Assembly: GCA_963730685.1 (NCBI GenBank)
Contig: CAVSSP010000003.1
Span: 186,001 to 250,000 of the forward strand
DNA: 64,000 bases
Direction: 5' to 3'
Source: Bog-756 sp963730685
GTDB taxonomy: Bacteria > Actinomycetota > Acidimicrobiia > Acidimicrobiales > RAAP-2
The first letter of the stretch is position 1. Each line of letters opens with the position of its first letter. The notes below the pieces were generated by a model that worked only from the letters and a program-made list of their open reading frames with translations, searched no databases and was not told the origin of the DNA. The position numbers were made by a program, and so were the translations under genes. Shown here piece by piece: positions 24,091 through 32,210 of the stretch.

Positions 24091-25174
24091 CGCTGACCTC
24101 CTTGGCTAGTTCCCGATACGCGATGGCGCCCCTCGACGCCGGATCGAAGGCGGTGATGGGCTGCCCAAAGGAGGGCGCCTCCGAAAGGCGAACGGTCCGG
24201 GGAATCACGGAACGGCAGACCTTTGCCCCGAAATGAAGCCGGACTTCGCTCGCCACCTGATCGGCCAGTTTGGTGCGGGCGTCGTACATGGTGAGGACGA
24301 TCGTCGAGATATCCAATTTCGGATTGAGATTGGACGCAACCAGGTGAACGTTCCGCATCAGCTGGCTCAGACCTTCGAGTGCGTAGTACTCGCACTGGAT
24401 GGGTACCAGCACCTCGTCCGCTGCCGCCAATGCATTGACGGTGATCAGGCCGAGTGAGGGAGGGCAGTCGATGAGCACATAGTCGAAGTCGTCGATGATC
24501 CCCTCGATGGATCGCTTCAGTTTGAGCTCCCGGCTGAAGGCCGGCACCAGTTCGATTTCGGCTCCGGCCAGCGCGATGGTGGCAGGGGCCACGAACAGGT
24601 TCTTCATGCTGGTCGGCTCCACGCAGTCTTCGAGTGATGCGTCCCTCATCAGCACGTCATACATGGACAGTTCGAAATTCCGGGCATCGATGCCCAGGCC
24701 CGTGGTGGCATTGCCCTGGGGATCGAGATCGATCACGAGAACCCTGAACCCGAGCTCAGCCAGGGCGGCCCCCAGGTTGACCGAGGTCGTGGTCTTCCCG
24801 ACCCCACCTTTCTGATTTGCCACCGCGAGCACCCGGGGGAGTGGATTGGCGGATGCCGACTGGACACTGCCGGAGTCTGGTGACCGTTCCTCCGGGGTGC
24901 TCGGGGCCTCCTCCTCTCCCACCGTGCCGATGCTGGCCCGATCCTCGGCCACGGTCGTCCCTTCGACACCCGGGACCACCGGGTCGATGTTCTCCGACTG
25001 GACCGCCTGCTCTTCCGATGGCTCGGCGTGGGCGTCAACTTCCCGTTCGATCTCAAGTGATCCGGCGACCGGAGCCGAGATCTTCACCGCCGATACCGCC
25101 GGTTGCGGATTGTCGACTGCCCCCTCCGAATTGGGCGGCAGAACGCTGTCCAGCTCTGCGTGTGCCGTCGCCAC
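24077..25174 (-). CDS. parA: Chromosome-partitioning ATPase ParA (Soj)
   Basis: Deviant-Walker ATPase that moves ParB-bound origins. The core from about residue 115 has NQKGGVGKTTTSVNLGAALA, DLDPQGNATTGLGI, YVLIDCPPSLGLITVNALAA and VLTMYDARTKLADQV. It is preceded by a 110-residue acidic, Pro/Ser/Glu-rich region. The coding frame probably extends further upstream. If one base is removed near 25196, the reading FRETISDVATAHAELD joins the next frame and could start at ATG 25511, giving about 477 aa. Such long disordered N-termini occur in some actinobacterial ParA proteins. The gene overlaps parB by 14 bases. Confidence 0.92.
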   Translation of the reverse strand: MATAHAELDSVLPPNSEGAVDNPQPAVSAVKISAPVAGSLEIEREVDAHAEPSEEQAVQSENIDPVVPGVEGTTVAEDRASIGTVGEEEAPSTPEERSPDSGSVQSASANPLPRVLAVANQKGGVGKTTTSVNLGAALAELGFRVLVIDLDPQGNATTGLGIDARNFELSMYDVLMRDASLEDCVEPTSMKNLFVAPATIALAGAEIELVPAFSRELKLKRSIEGIIDDFDYVLIDCPPSLGLITVNALAAADEVLVPIQCEYYALEGLSQLMRNVHLVASNLNPKLDISTIVLTMYDARTKLADQVASEVRLHFGAKVCRSVIPRTVRLSEAPSFGQPITAFDPASRGAIAYRELAKEVSGGTS

Positions 25175-25521
25175 ATCGGAGATCGTCTCGCGGAACGGGG
25201 TCGATCCTCCTGAAATTGATCGCCGGCCCCGAATTCACAGAGCTGGGCGCAGGGGCGATCGGGGTTTCGGACGCTGGACGAGGGGGAGTAGTCGAGGGTT
25301 GCTCGGCCTCCGAACCGTCCGGTGGAGAACTCTCAACCAGCGTCACAGCCCCTGTCGGCGTCGGCAGATCCGGCGAATCCCCCCCAGCGCCTTGACCATC
25401 TTCGGGGCCGGATCGGTTCCGACCTCGACGAAGGCCCCGCATTATCGTCTCCTCGAGTAGGCAAGCTTCAAGAACCTCATCCTCCCCCGCCCCGCCAACC
25501 AGGTCAAGCATTTCACCGAAA

Positions 25522-25537
25522 TGTTTCACGTGGAACC
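25522..25537. promoter_or_regulatory. parS-like site
   Basis: TGTTTCACGTGGAACC matches the parS consensus TGTTTCACGTGAAACA at 13 of 16 positions, keeping the CACGTG core. It lies just upstream of the possible extended parA start and is a probable ParB loading site. Confidence 0.7.
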
Positions 25538-25539
25538 TC

Positions 25540-26136
25540 CAGGCCTCGCCGAAACTCGTCGGTGACTTCCTCTCGGAACCCGGAATCAGCACGGAGTCCG
25601 TTCGATGGGGATGGTGCCATCTCTCGCCCGACAGGCGGTTTCGATCTCGCGGCCGGGTGGCACAGTTCCGCCCATCACCCGGGGTGAGCGGGTGCCTCCG
25701 GTGACAAGTTGGGGCCGACCAGCGACTTCGTGGCCCGACAGTCAGCATTCCGGAGCGTCACCAGAGGCCTCAGGCCGATCTGACGCCCCATTCCCCCGGC
25801 GCGCCGACTGCCCACGGTGGCCGGCGGTGACTCCTACTTCGGTAGCGTCCTCTTCAGTAGCGAGTAGTTCAGTAGCGAGTAGCCCACGACACGCTCCGGT
25901 GCTGTCGGGTGTGGTTTGCCACCTACTTCCACGACACAGCCGTCGGAAGTGCCCGGTAGACCTCACGGATCCTCAGGGATTCGATCTCCGCAAGCCGCCG
26001 GAGCTCCATGTCGGTGGCTCGATCCCCGAAGACGTGCTCGGCCAGGTGATTGAAGGGGAGGGATCACCGGTTGGGCACCGGGAGGGATCACCGGGGTGGG
26101 GGAGCCGGCCATTGCCCCGGGGTCCAGTCGGCCGTA
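25540..26136. other. Intergenic region parA-rsmG, no convincing gene
   Basis: About 600 bases without a recognisable product on either strand. It contains a 15-base tandem duplication (TTCAGTAGCGAGTAG at 25853-25867 and 25868-25882) and a 15-base direct repeat (GGGAGGGATCACCGG at 26056-26070 and 26080-26094), and it is flanked by the two parS-like sites. It probably serves as the origin-proximal centromere region and as the parA promoter. Confidence 0.5.
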
Positions 26137-26152
26137 CGTTCCACGTGAAACA
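26137..26152. promoter_or_regulatory. parS-like site
   Basis: CGTTCCACGTGAAACA matches the parS consensus at 14 of 16 positions, with an intact CACGTGAAACA half. It lies just beyond the rsmG stop codon. Confidence 0.75.
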
Positions 26153-26158
26153 TGGCGA

Positions 26159-26834
26159 TCAGAAGATCGGTCGTTTCGAGGGGATACCCACTCGACGCGG
26201 AAATCGGTCTGGGGTCTCACCGGTCTTCCGGAGCACCTGGTATCCGAATCGGGCGTCGAACCGCTCACTTGGGCCGATCGACAGGCCCAACTCGGCCAGA
26301 CCACGGCTGGGCCAGCGGGCCTCGGATTGGTGACCAGGCGGCTCCGACACAACCAGGACACCCTGGGCGGACAGAAATGGGGCTCCACACTCTGCCACTA
26401 CGGCTGGCGATCCGAACGATCGGGCAGTCACCAACTCGAAGGCCCCTCGGGTACGCGTCCTCCCTACCCGCTTCCTCGGCCCGTGAACGGGGGACCTCGA
26501 TCAGCTGTCCGGGGAAGAGCGCGGCCGCCTCCGCGGCCAGGAACGAAGTTCGCCTCTCGTTCGAGTCCAAGAGGACCACTCTGGAGTCCGGCCAGCACGA
26601 CGCCAGGATCAAGCCCGGGACTCCGCCGCCGCTGCCCAGATCGACGAGTGATCTCGGCGGTCGACCCAGCGCCATCTCAACGCAGTAGACGAAGCCGAGG
26701 GAGTGATCCATCTGATCGCCGATCGGCATCCCCCCCAGGAAACCCAATTGGACGGCCGTCTCGAGGACACGTGCCACTCCCGGAGCTATCCGGGCACGCA
26801 GGGCGATGGCGTCGCTACCGGCGGGGTCCTTCAC
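26159..26834 (-). CDS. rsmG: 16S rRNA m7G527 methyltransferase (frame broken)
   Basis: SAM-dependent methyltransferase that modifies G527 of 16S rRNA; loss gives low-level streptomycin resistance in many bacteria. The N-terminal part shows DQMDHSLGFVYCVEMAL, RSLVDLGSGGGVPGLILA (SAM motif) and VVLLDSNERRTSFLAAEAA. The C-terminal part in the next frame reads GAFELVTARSFGSPAVVAE and AQGVLVVSEPPG. One extra base in the GGG at 26449-26451 separates them. The corrected product is 224 aa. It lies between the parS region and the jag operon terminator, on the same strand as parAB. Confidence 0.9.
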
Positions 26835-26933
26835 TGGACCGGGTCAACACTCCGCTGATGCCCGGTGCTTCCGCAGAATCGGTGGGCGGTGAGGAGCGCA
26901 GGGCCATTCCCACGAACAGGGCCACCCTCAATC

Positions 26934-26968
26934 AAAAGTGGCACCGGAGTATCTCCGGTGCCACTTTT
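26934..26968. terminator. Bidirectional intrinsic terminator
   Basis: A perfect 16-base inverted repeat (AAAAGTGGCACCGGAG, three-base loop, then its complement ending TTTT) lies between jag and rsmG. Both strands place a run of four T after the stem. It terminates the rpmH-rnpA-yidD-yidC-jag operon on the minus strand. Confidence 0.9.
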
Positions 26969-27000
26969 CGTCCTTCCGAGAGTGGGACTCCCGGTCGGCA

Positions 27001-27996
27001 TCAACTTGATGGGTGGATCACCACAAACCTCGATGGCTCCGTACCGTCCGACCGGGTTTCCACCCCTTCGATCTCATTCACGGTGTCGTGGACCACCTTG
27101 CGGTCGGCAGGGGACATCGGCTCCAGTGCTCGCTCCTCACCGGAACTCTTGACTTCCTCAACGATACCGGCGGTAAACCGTCGCAGCGCGGCTGACCGCT
27201 TCTCCCGATAGCCGCCCACATCAACCAGAATTCGGTCTGTACGGTTCTCCGACTGACGTTGTACGAAGGTCCTCGTGAGGTCCTGGACGGCCGCCAGTGT
27301 CGCCCCGCGGGGTCCGACCAAGAGACCGAGGTCCTCTCCCACCGCAGCAACCTGGACCGTCTCCTCGTCCAGCTCCGTGAACCCGACGTCCGCAACCAAC
27401 CCGAACTCCCGGGCCAACCCGGCAACGAACTCCGTGGCCGCCTCACCTTGCTGCTCCAGCGTCAGTGACTCCTGCATGCTGTCCTCACTCTCCTCGGATG
27501 TCCGACCCGAGCTCTGATTCCTCTGCGATCCTGTCTGCCCGCGTCCCTCGCCGGTCCCACGTTGCGAACCTCGACGCCCTCTATTCCGAGTCGAGGACCC
27601 GGCCTTCGTGCCGTTCGAGCCGGATCCGTCCCCCTCGCCACGCGGCTCTGAAACAGGTGAGGAGGGCGAATCCTCAGTCAGCGTACCGCCGGCACCGTCA
27701 GCGCTCCGCGGCTTGCTCGACCGGGACCGGCCGCCGCCGTTGGCCGACCCCGAACCTCGTGCCGATCCGCCACCCTTGGCCCGATCGGTGCGCTGCCGGC
27801 GCCCTCGCTTCGGTGGGGGAGCCACCGGTCGCACCCTCGCCTGGACCCTCGCCTCCCCGCGCATCCGACCGAACAACCCGGCCTTGGGCTCGCTCAGGAC
27901 GACGAACTCGGCATCGTCCTCCGCGACCCCGAGAAGGTCGAGAACGACCTCCTTCGCATCCGGTAGTGATTTCCCACTCGCTTCCACCCACTCCAC
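27001..27996 (-). CDS. jag: Jag/KhpB RNA-binding protein
   Basis: RNA-binding protein of the Jag (KhpB, SpoIIIJ-associated) family, linked with membrane protein insertion and cell division control. The 331-aa product has a Jag-N domain (VEASGKSLPDAKEVVLDLLG, KAGLFGRMRGEARVQARV), then a roughly 110-residue disordered Arg/Gly/Ser-rich linker. The KH domain with GPRGATLAAVQDL near 245 comes next, and a C-terminal R3H-like segment (ADRKVVHDTVNEIEGV) ends the protein. GTG start four bases after the yidC stop. Last gene of the operon, followed by the strong terminator. Confidence 0.9.
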   Translation of the reverse strand: MEWVEASGKSLPDAKEVVLDLLGVAEDDAEFVVLSEPKAGLFGRMRGEARVQARVRPVAPPPKRGRRQRTDRAKGGGSARGSGSANGGGRSRSSKPRSADGAGGTLTEDSPSSPVSEPRGEGDGSGSNGTKAGSSTRNRGRRGSQRGTGEGRGQTGSQRNQSSGRTSEESEDSMQESLTLEQQGEAATEFVAGLAREFGLVADVGFTELDEETVQVAAVGEDLGLLVGPRGATLAAVQDLTRTFVQRQSENRTDRILVDVGGYREKRSAALRRFTAGIVEEVKSSGEERALEPMSPADRKVVHDTVNEIEGVETRSDGTEPSRFVVIHPSS

Positions 27997-27999
27997 GCC

Positions 28000-29280
28000 C
28001 TACCGCGCCTTTCTCTCTCGCTTCGCCTTCGAGCGGGGATGCTCTTTCGGTCGATTCGTGCTTTCCTCGTCGGAGGCGGCCGGTTTCGAACCGTTGCTCC
28101 CGTTGGTCGAACGCTTCGCCCCGTTGGCGCCCGAACCACCCGCATTGGTTGAGGTCTGCCGCCGACGGCCGTTTCCGCTCCCATTTGAGCTGCCGTTCGA
28201 GCCTCCACCGGTGGTCGGTGGACGGCGCTTCTCCGACGCCTCGGCATCGATGGGCGCGGCGGTGGGGGTGGGTCGTCTGGTCTTTCCGTTGGAGCCGCCC
28301 GCTCCATTCGACCGCGCGGCGCCCGGCCGAGTCGACCCTTTGGAGGTCGCGGCGGCGCCGGCCGACTTCGGTTTCGGAAGCGGTCGTTCGCTGCGGTCCG
28401 GAGGTGCGCCCTTCGCGTCCCCGCCAGCCCCCACCGGTGGGGGTGGCGGTCCCCCGACCATCCCTTTGCGGAACAGGATCTCCTGCGTCAATATTCGGAT
28501 CGCACTGGAAACGATGAAATACACATTCAAAATCGCCGCCACATTCAAGTAAATGAATCCGAAGATGAGCGGCATGTATTTTTGCAACATGGCGGCTTGC
28601 GGATTGGCCTGAGAGGCTCCGGGGTTCCGTGCGTTCAGCCGGGACATCTGCAGGTACTGGAGCCCGACGGCGCCCAACACCAAGAGGAGGTAGGGAATAG
28701 CCACGAAGAGGGAGCTGTGATGCGACAAGAGCTTGTCGGAGAAATCCATCCCGAAGGAGATAAGTTGCCCGTGGGCTGCGAAGATGTTGTGGTACATCTT
28801 GCTGTCCTTCGGGATGTAGCGGGGTTCTGCCACCACGATGTGGCCGCTCACCACCCTGGCACCCGACAACGAGGTCTTGTAGACCGTCTCCGTCACTGTA
28901 TTGGTCATGCCGCGGATGACGCTGTAGAGAATGAAGAATGCGGGCATCTGCAATAGCATCGGGAGACAGCCCGATGCCGGGTTCACTTTGTGCTCTTTGT
29001 AGAGCTTCATCATTTCTTCGTTTAGCTGCGCCCTGTTTTCGGGGCCTTTGTACTTCTGTTGCAGCTTCTTCATCTCTGGCCCGAGGGCCTGCATGGCTGC
29101 CATGTTCTTCGTGCTCTTGACCGTCAGCGGGGTCAGGAGCGCCATGATGACGATGGTCAGTAAGGCGACGTCGATCGGGTAGTTGGGGACGATGGAGTAG
29201 AAGAACGCCAAGACCGAACCGACTGCGTCGAGGAGCGGTTGGAAGATCTTCCCGATCGGAGTGGTCAGCGATGCGTACAT
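28000..29280 (-). CDS. yidC: Membrane protein insertase YidC
   Basis: Inserts and folds membrane proteins with or without Sec. The Oxa1-type core spans residues 1-265: LLTIVIMALLTPLTVKSTK with the conserved cytoplasmic hairpin MKKLQQKYKGPENR AQLNEEMM, NPASGCLPMLLQMPAFF, and further membrane segments ending FIYLNVAAILNVYFIVSSA. The C-terminal 150 residues are low-complexity Gly/Ser/Asn/Lys/Arg and very basic, likely ribosome- or RNA-binding. No lipobox is seen. ATG 29280 (MYASLTTPIGK) follows GGGGAGGG. The start overlaps the end of yidD by 16 bases. Confidence 0.93.
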   Translation of the reverse strand: MYASLTTPIGKIFQPLLDAVGSVLAFFYSIVPNYPIDVALLTIVIMALLTPLTVKSTKNMAAMQALGPEMKKLQQKYKGPENRAQLNEEMMKLYKEHKVNPASGCLPMLLQMPAFFILYSVIRGMTNTVTETVYKTSLSGARVVSGHIVVAEPRYIPKDSKMYHNIFAAHGQLISFGMDFSDKLLSHHSSLFVAIPYLLLVLGAVGLQYLQMSRLNARNPGASQANPQAAMLQKYMPLIFGFIYLNVAAILNVYFIVSSAIRILTQEILFRKGMVGGPPPPPVGAGGDAKGAPPDRSERPLPKPKSAGAAATSKGSTRPGAARSNGAGGSNGKTRRPTPTAAPIDAEASEKRRPPTTGGGSNGSSNGSGNGRRRQTSTNAGGSGANGAKRSTNGSNGSKPAASDEESTNRPKEHPRSKAKRERKAR

Positions 29281-29579
29281 GAGGCCCTCCCCAGCGGAAC
29301 CGGATCGATACCGTGCCCACCCCACGGAGTGCAGCGCATCAGGCGCCTGGCGGCCAGGATCGATCCTCTGGCCGGGCCGTGATCAGTGATCGCCCCGATG
29401 GCGTACTCCGAGCAGGTGGGGAGGTATCTGCAGCCTGACGGGCGGCCTGTCCTGGCGAGTTGGTAGGCGCGGACGACAGCGATCAGCCACCGTCCGACCG
29501 GCCCAGGAGGGACGGCGTCGGGCGTGTCGGCCGGCACCGACCGCTCGTCGCCCTCGATGGTGCTTCCGGGCGCGGTCAA
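29265..29579 (-). CDS. yidD: Membrane protein insertion efficiency factor YidD
   Basis: Small amphipathic inner-membrane-associated protein that assists YidC. The family core is clear: LIAVVRAYQLARTGRPSGC, RYLPTCSEYAIGAITDHGP and LMRCTPWGGHGIDPV, with the three conserved Cys. The longest frame (104 aa) begins at TTG 29579 overlapping the rnpA stop. The first 25 residues are not conserved in the family, so a later GTG near VGRWLIAVV is possible. It sits between rnpA and yidC, overlapping both. Confidence 0.9.
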   Translation of the reverse strand: MTAPGSTIEGDERSVPADTPDAVPPGPVGRWLIAVVRAYQLARTGRPSGCRYLPTCSEYAIGAITDHGPARGSILAARRLMRCTPWGGHGIDPVPLGRASCTHR

Positions 29580-29992
29580 CGTGCCACCGGGCGGTCATCG
29601 CGTCCAGGGGCAGAAGAGGTCACGCGTCGACTCCCCGTCGCCCGTTCCAAAGCTTGGCTCATGGCCGTCCTCAACTCTTCGAATGTCAGCCCAGGCCCAG
29701 CGGGGCCGGTGTGGACCATGTAGGCACCGGCGGGCAACCGGGTCGGCCGCTCGCCCGCAATGGCCTTCAATCTGCGTCTCAATCGGTTCCTCACCACTGC
29801 ATTTCCGACACGGCGACTGATGGCAAACGCCATCTCTGCCTCTGACCAGGAGGGTTGCTCTATAAAACTCACCGAGATCGGGGTTGCCCTCCCCCGGTGC
29901 GACGATGTGCGCAGTGCCTCGAACGTCCGGCGCGAACGAACGGGCCCGACACGGGTCGCCAAGCCGGCTCCCCGCGAGCTTCCCCGCGTCAC
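29576..29992 (-). CDS. rnpA: Ribonuclease P protein component
   Basis: Protein subunit of RNase P, which processes tRNA 5' ends. The N-terminal RVGPVRSRRTFEALRTSSHR, the central AFAISRRVGNAVVRNRLRRRLK (the RNR signature) and YMVHTGPAGPGLTFEELR identify it. GTG 29992 overlaps the rpmH stop (GTGTGA) and gives 138 aa; TTG 29962 would give 128 aa, closer to the family. The C-terminal 25 residues (RRVTSSAPGRDDRPVAR) are an extension. Co-transcribed with rpmH, yidD, yidC and jag. Confidence 0.93.
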   Translation of the reverse strand: MTRGSSRGAGLATRVGPVRSRRTFEALRTSSHRGRATPISVSFIEQPSWSEAEMAFAISRRVGNAVVRNRLRRRLKAIAGERPTRLPAGAYMVHTGPAGPGLTFEELRTAMSQALERATGSRRVTSSAPGRDDRPVAR

Positions 29993-30123
29993 ACCGAGAG
30001 CCGTTGGCGTCCCTTCGCCCGACGGGAGCGGATCACCGCTCGGCCGGCCTTGGTCGACATCCGCTTGCGGAAGCCGTGGGTCTTCGCCCGTTTGCGTACG
30101 TTCGGTTGGTAGGTCCGTTTCAT
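29989..30123 (-). CDS. rpmH: 50S ribosomal protein L34
   Basis: Smallest large-subunit protein, 44 aa. It reads MKRTYQPNVRKRAKTHGFRK, then RMSTKAGRAVIRSR and RAKGRQRLSV, matching L34 throughout. GGAAGGAAG lies seven bases upstream of the ATG. First gene of the rpmH-rnpA-yidD-yidC-jag operon; divergent from dnaA as in most bacteria. Its stop overlaps the GTG of rnpA. Confidence 0.97.
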   Translation of the reverse strand: MKRTYQPNVRKRAKTHGFRKRMSTKAGRAVIRSRRAKGRQRLSV

Positions 30124-30483
30124 CCATCCACTTCCTTCCTGGCCCTGAACCGGAAACCGAGGTGTCGCCGTAGGCAGGGGGCCTGTTCACAAGGATCAGG
30201 GCATTCCGTCACATGCTAGGCGCGAACCGGGGCACGCTCTAGTCGAGCGGCAGGAGGCGGACCGGGTGAGCACGGTGTACCGTTCCCGACACGGCTCGCA
30301 ACGACACCGGTTTGGCGGGCCTCGCACCTTTTCGCCCGGCTCTCCGGACTTGGCGCTAGCAGAACAGGACCATCCAGAGCGCCTTTCCCGGGGCCACCCG
30401 ACCGGTGCGATCCCAATCTGAAGTCATCCACAGCTGTGGAAAGCTTTGTGGACCGATCAAGCTGTCCAAGGGCGGAGGCCCAC
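30124..30483. other. rpmH-dnaA divergent intergenic region
   Basis: 360 bases with promoters for both directions expected. Near the dnaA end, TCATCCACA (30424-30432, plus) and CTTTCCACA (minus, 30435-30443) form an inverted DnaA-box pair around the perfect palindrome CCACAGCTGTGG (30428-30439). This is a probable autoregulatory site of dnaA or part of the origin. No other gene is seen. Confidence 0.55.
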
Positions 30484-31899
30484 GTGAGCGATACCGAAGG
30501 GTTGTGGATATTGTGCTCGGAGGCGCTGCGTGAGCAGGTTTCCGATGCCATCTGGCAGGCGTACCTGTCCGGGATCACGCCACTGTCCATCGAAGACGGG
30601 GAGATCGTCCTCGGGGTTCCCAACACCCTCATCAGGGACCGGGTCGAATCCCGGTTCCTCGGCCTCATCCAGGACACGGTGACCGGCACCGTCGGCCGTG
30701 ACCTGGTCGTCCAGCTCGAGGTCGTCGCGCCCATCTACGAGCCTCCTGAGGAGAGCGTCGCCGGTGTCGAGCCCCCGGGAACCGCTGGCGTCACCCAGTC
30801 GTCAACCAGTTCCAACTGGCGGGACCAGCCCCACCGGGCCGGCAACGAACACCGGGCCGGGCCGTTCGAGTCTCCGGTTCTCGACCCCCGGTACACGTTC
30901 GACACGTTCGTCATCGCCTCGTCCAACCGATTTGCCCACGCCGCCGCGCAATCGGTGGCCGAGTCGCCGGCCCGGTCGTACAACCCGTTGTTCATCTACG
31001 GCGACGCCGGACTCGGCAAGACCCACCTCCTCCACGCCATCGGCAATTACGTGCTCGAGAACTTCAATGGCCGCCACGTCCGCTATGTGACGACCGAGAC
31101 CTATATGAACGAGTTCGTCGACGCCATCCGCACCAACGCCACCACGGCGTTCAAGCGTCGCTACCGGGAATGTGACGTTCTCCTGATCGATGACGTCCAG
31201 TTCATGGAACGCAAGGAGTCCCTGCAAGAGGAGTTCTTCCACACGTTCAACTCGCTGTACGCAGCCTCCAAGCAGATCGTCTTGACCTCGGACAGGCCGC
31301 CCAAGTCCATCGCCACACTCGAGGACCGACTGCGAAGCAGATTCCTCTCCGGACTGATCACCGAGGTCCAGCCACCGGAACTCGAGACCCGGCTCGCCAT
31401 CCTCCAGACCAAGGCCGAGCACGAACAGGTCGACGTGCCCGACGAAGTCCTCGAGTTCATCGCCACCCATGTGAAGGACAACATCCGCGAGCTCGAGGGG
31501 GCGCTCATCCGGGTTACGGCCTTTGCCAGCCTCAATCGCCAACCACTCAACCGGGAGCTGGCCGAACAGGTCCTCTCCGACATCGTCTCCGCTGACCAGC
31601 CCCGCCGAATCACGCCCCAGGTGATCCTCGACGCCACCTCGGACACGTTCGGCTTCTCCGTGGAGGAACTCTGTGGGCCGAATCGCCGGCGTCCGTTGGT
31701 CACCGCCCGGCAGGTCAGTATGTATGTATTCCGAGAGCTCACCGACTTCAGCTATCCCGCCATCGGACGGGAGTTCGGCGGTCGGGACCACTCGACCGTC
31801 ATGCACGCCGTGGACAAGGTGGCCGGACTGATGAAGGAGCGCCACCAGATCTACAACCAGGTCACAGACCTCATCGTCCGCATAAAAAGTGGCTCGTGA
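30484..31899 (+). CDS. dnaA: Chromosomal replication initiator DnaA
   Basis: AAA+ initiator that opens oriC and regulates genes with DnaA boxes. The 471-aa protein has domain I (WQAYLSGITPLSIEDGEIVL), a variable linker, and domain III with Walker A GDAGLGKTHLLHAIG and Walker B CDVLLIDDVQFM. Domain IV holds the DNA-binding signature ARQVSMYVFRELTDFSYPAI, then GREFGGRDHSTVMHAV. GTG 30484 (VSDTEGLW) is chosen because GGAGG lies six bases upstream and the alternative start at 30436 adds residues not conserved in the family. Confidence 0.96.
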   Translation: MSDTEGLWILCSEALREQVSDAIWQAYLSGITPLSIEDGEIVLGVPNTLIRDRVESRFLGLIQDTVTGTVGRDLVVQLEVVAPIYEPPEESVAGVEPPGTAGVTQSSTSSNWRDQPHRAGNEHRAGPFESPVLDPRYTFDTFVIASSNRFAHAAAQSVAESPARSYNPLFIYGDAGLGKTHLLHAIGNYVLENFNGRHVRYVTTETYMNEFVDAIRTNATTAFKRRYRECDVLLIDDVQFMERKESLQEEFFHTFNSLYAASKQIVLTSDRPPKSIATLEDRLRSRFLSGLITEVQPPELETRLAILQTKAEHEQVDVPDEVLEFIATHVKDNIRELEGALIRVTAFASLNRQPLNRELAEQVLSDIVSADQPRRITPQVILDATSDTFGFSVEELCGPNRRRPLVTARQVSMYVFRELTDFSYPAIGREFGGRDHSTVMHAVDKVAGLMKERHQIYNQVTDLIVRIKSGS

Positions 31900-32210
31900 T
31901 GGTCGGTGACCCCTGTAGCGCAGCACCGGGGACGGACCGTCTGTCGTCTGTCGTCTATCCGGAGGTTGTGCACTATCTGTGGAAATCTCCACCCGAAGCT
32001 GGGGTAATTCTGTGAACTCCGGTGAACTTGTCCATAACCCGACACCCCTCGTTCGTCCGGCCGGGGTGAAAGTCGCCGGGCAGTGGACGAGCGGGGGACA
32101 GCGAACTGGCCTGTGCGCTGCGTAAATACGGGTTCATCCCCAATCCACAGGGCTTATTACTGTCATTGTTCAATTAGATCTATAAAGCAAAAACAAGAAA
32201 GGACCTCCTG
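31900..32210. other. dnaA-dnaN intergenic region, putative oriC
   Basis: 311 bases with degenerate DnaA boxes: TTGTGCACT (31966-31974), ATTTCCACA on the minus strand (31978-31986), TTGTCCATA (32028-32036) and CAATCCACA (32141-32149). An AT-rich stretch follows from about 32150 to 32200 (TTACTGTCATTGTTC, ATCTATAAAGC) that could be the unwinding element or the dnaN promoter. Position and content fit an actinobacterial origin, but the boxes are few and weak. Confidence 0.6.

Noticed and set aside
25605..26333. 242-codon plus-strand frame in the parA-rsmG gap
   Set aside because: Ser/Pro/Arg-rich with no domain, overlaps rsmG on the other strand and spans a parS site.
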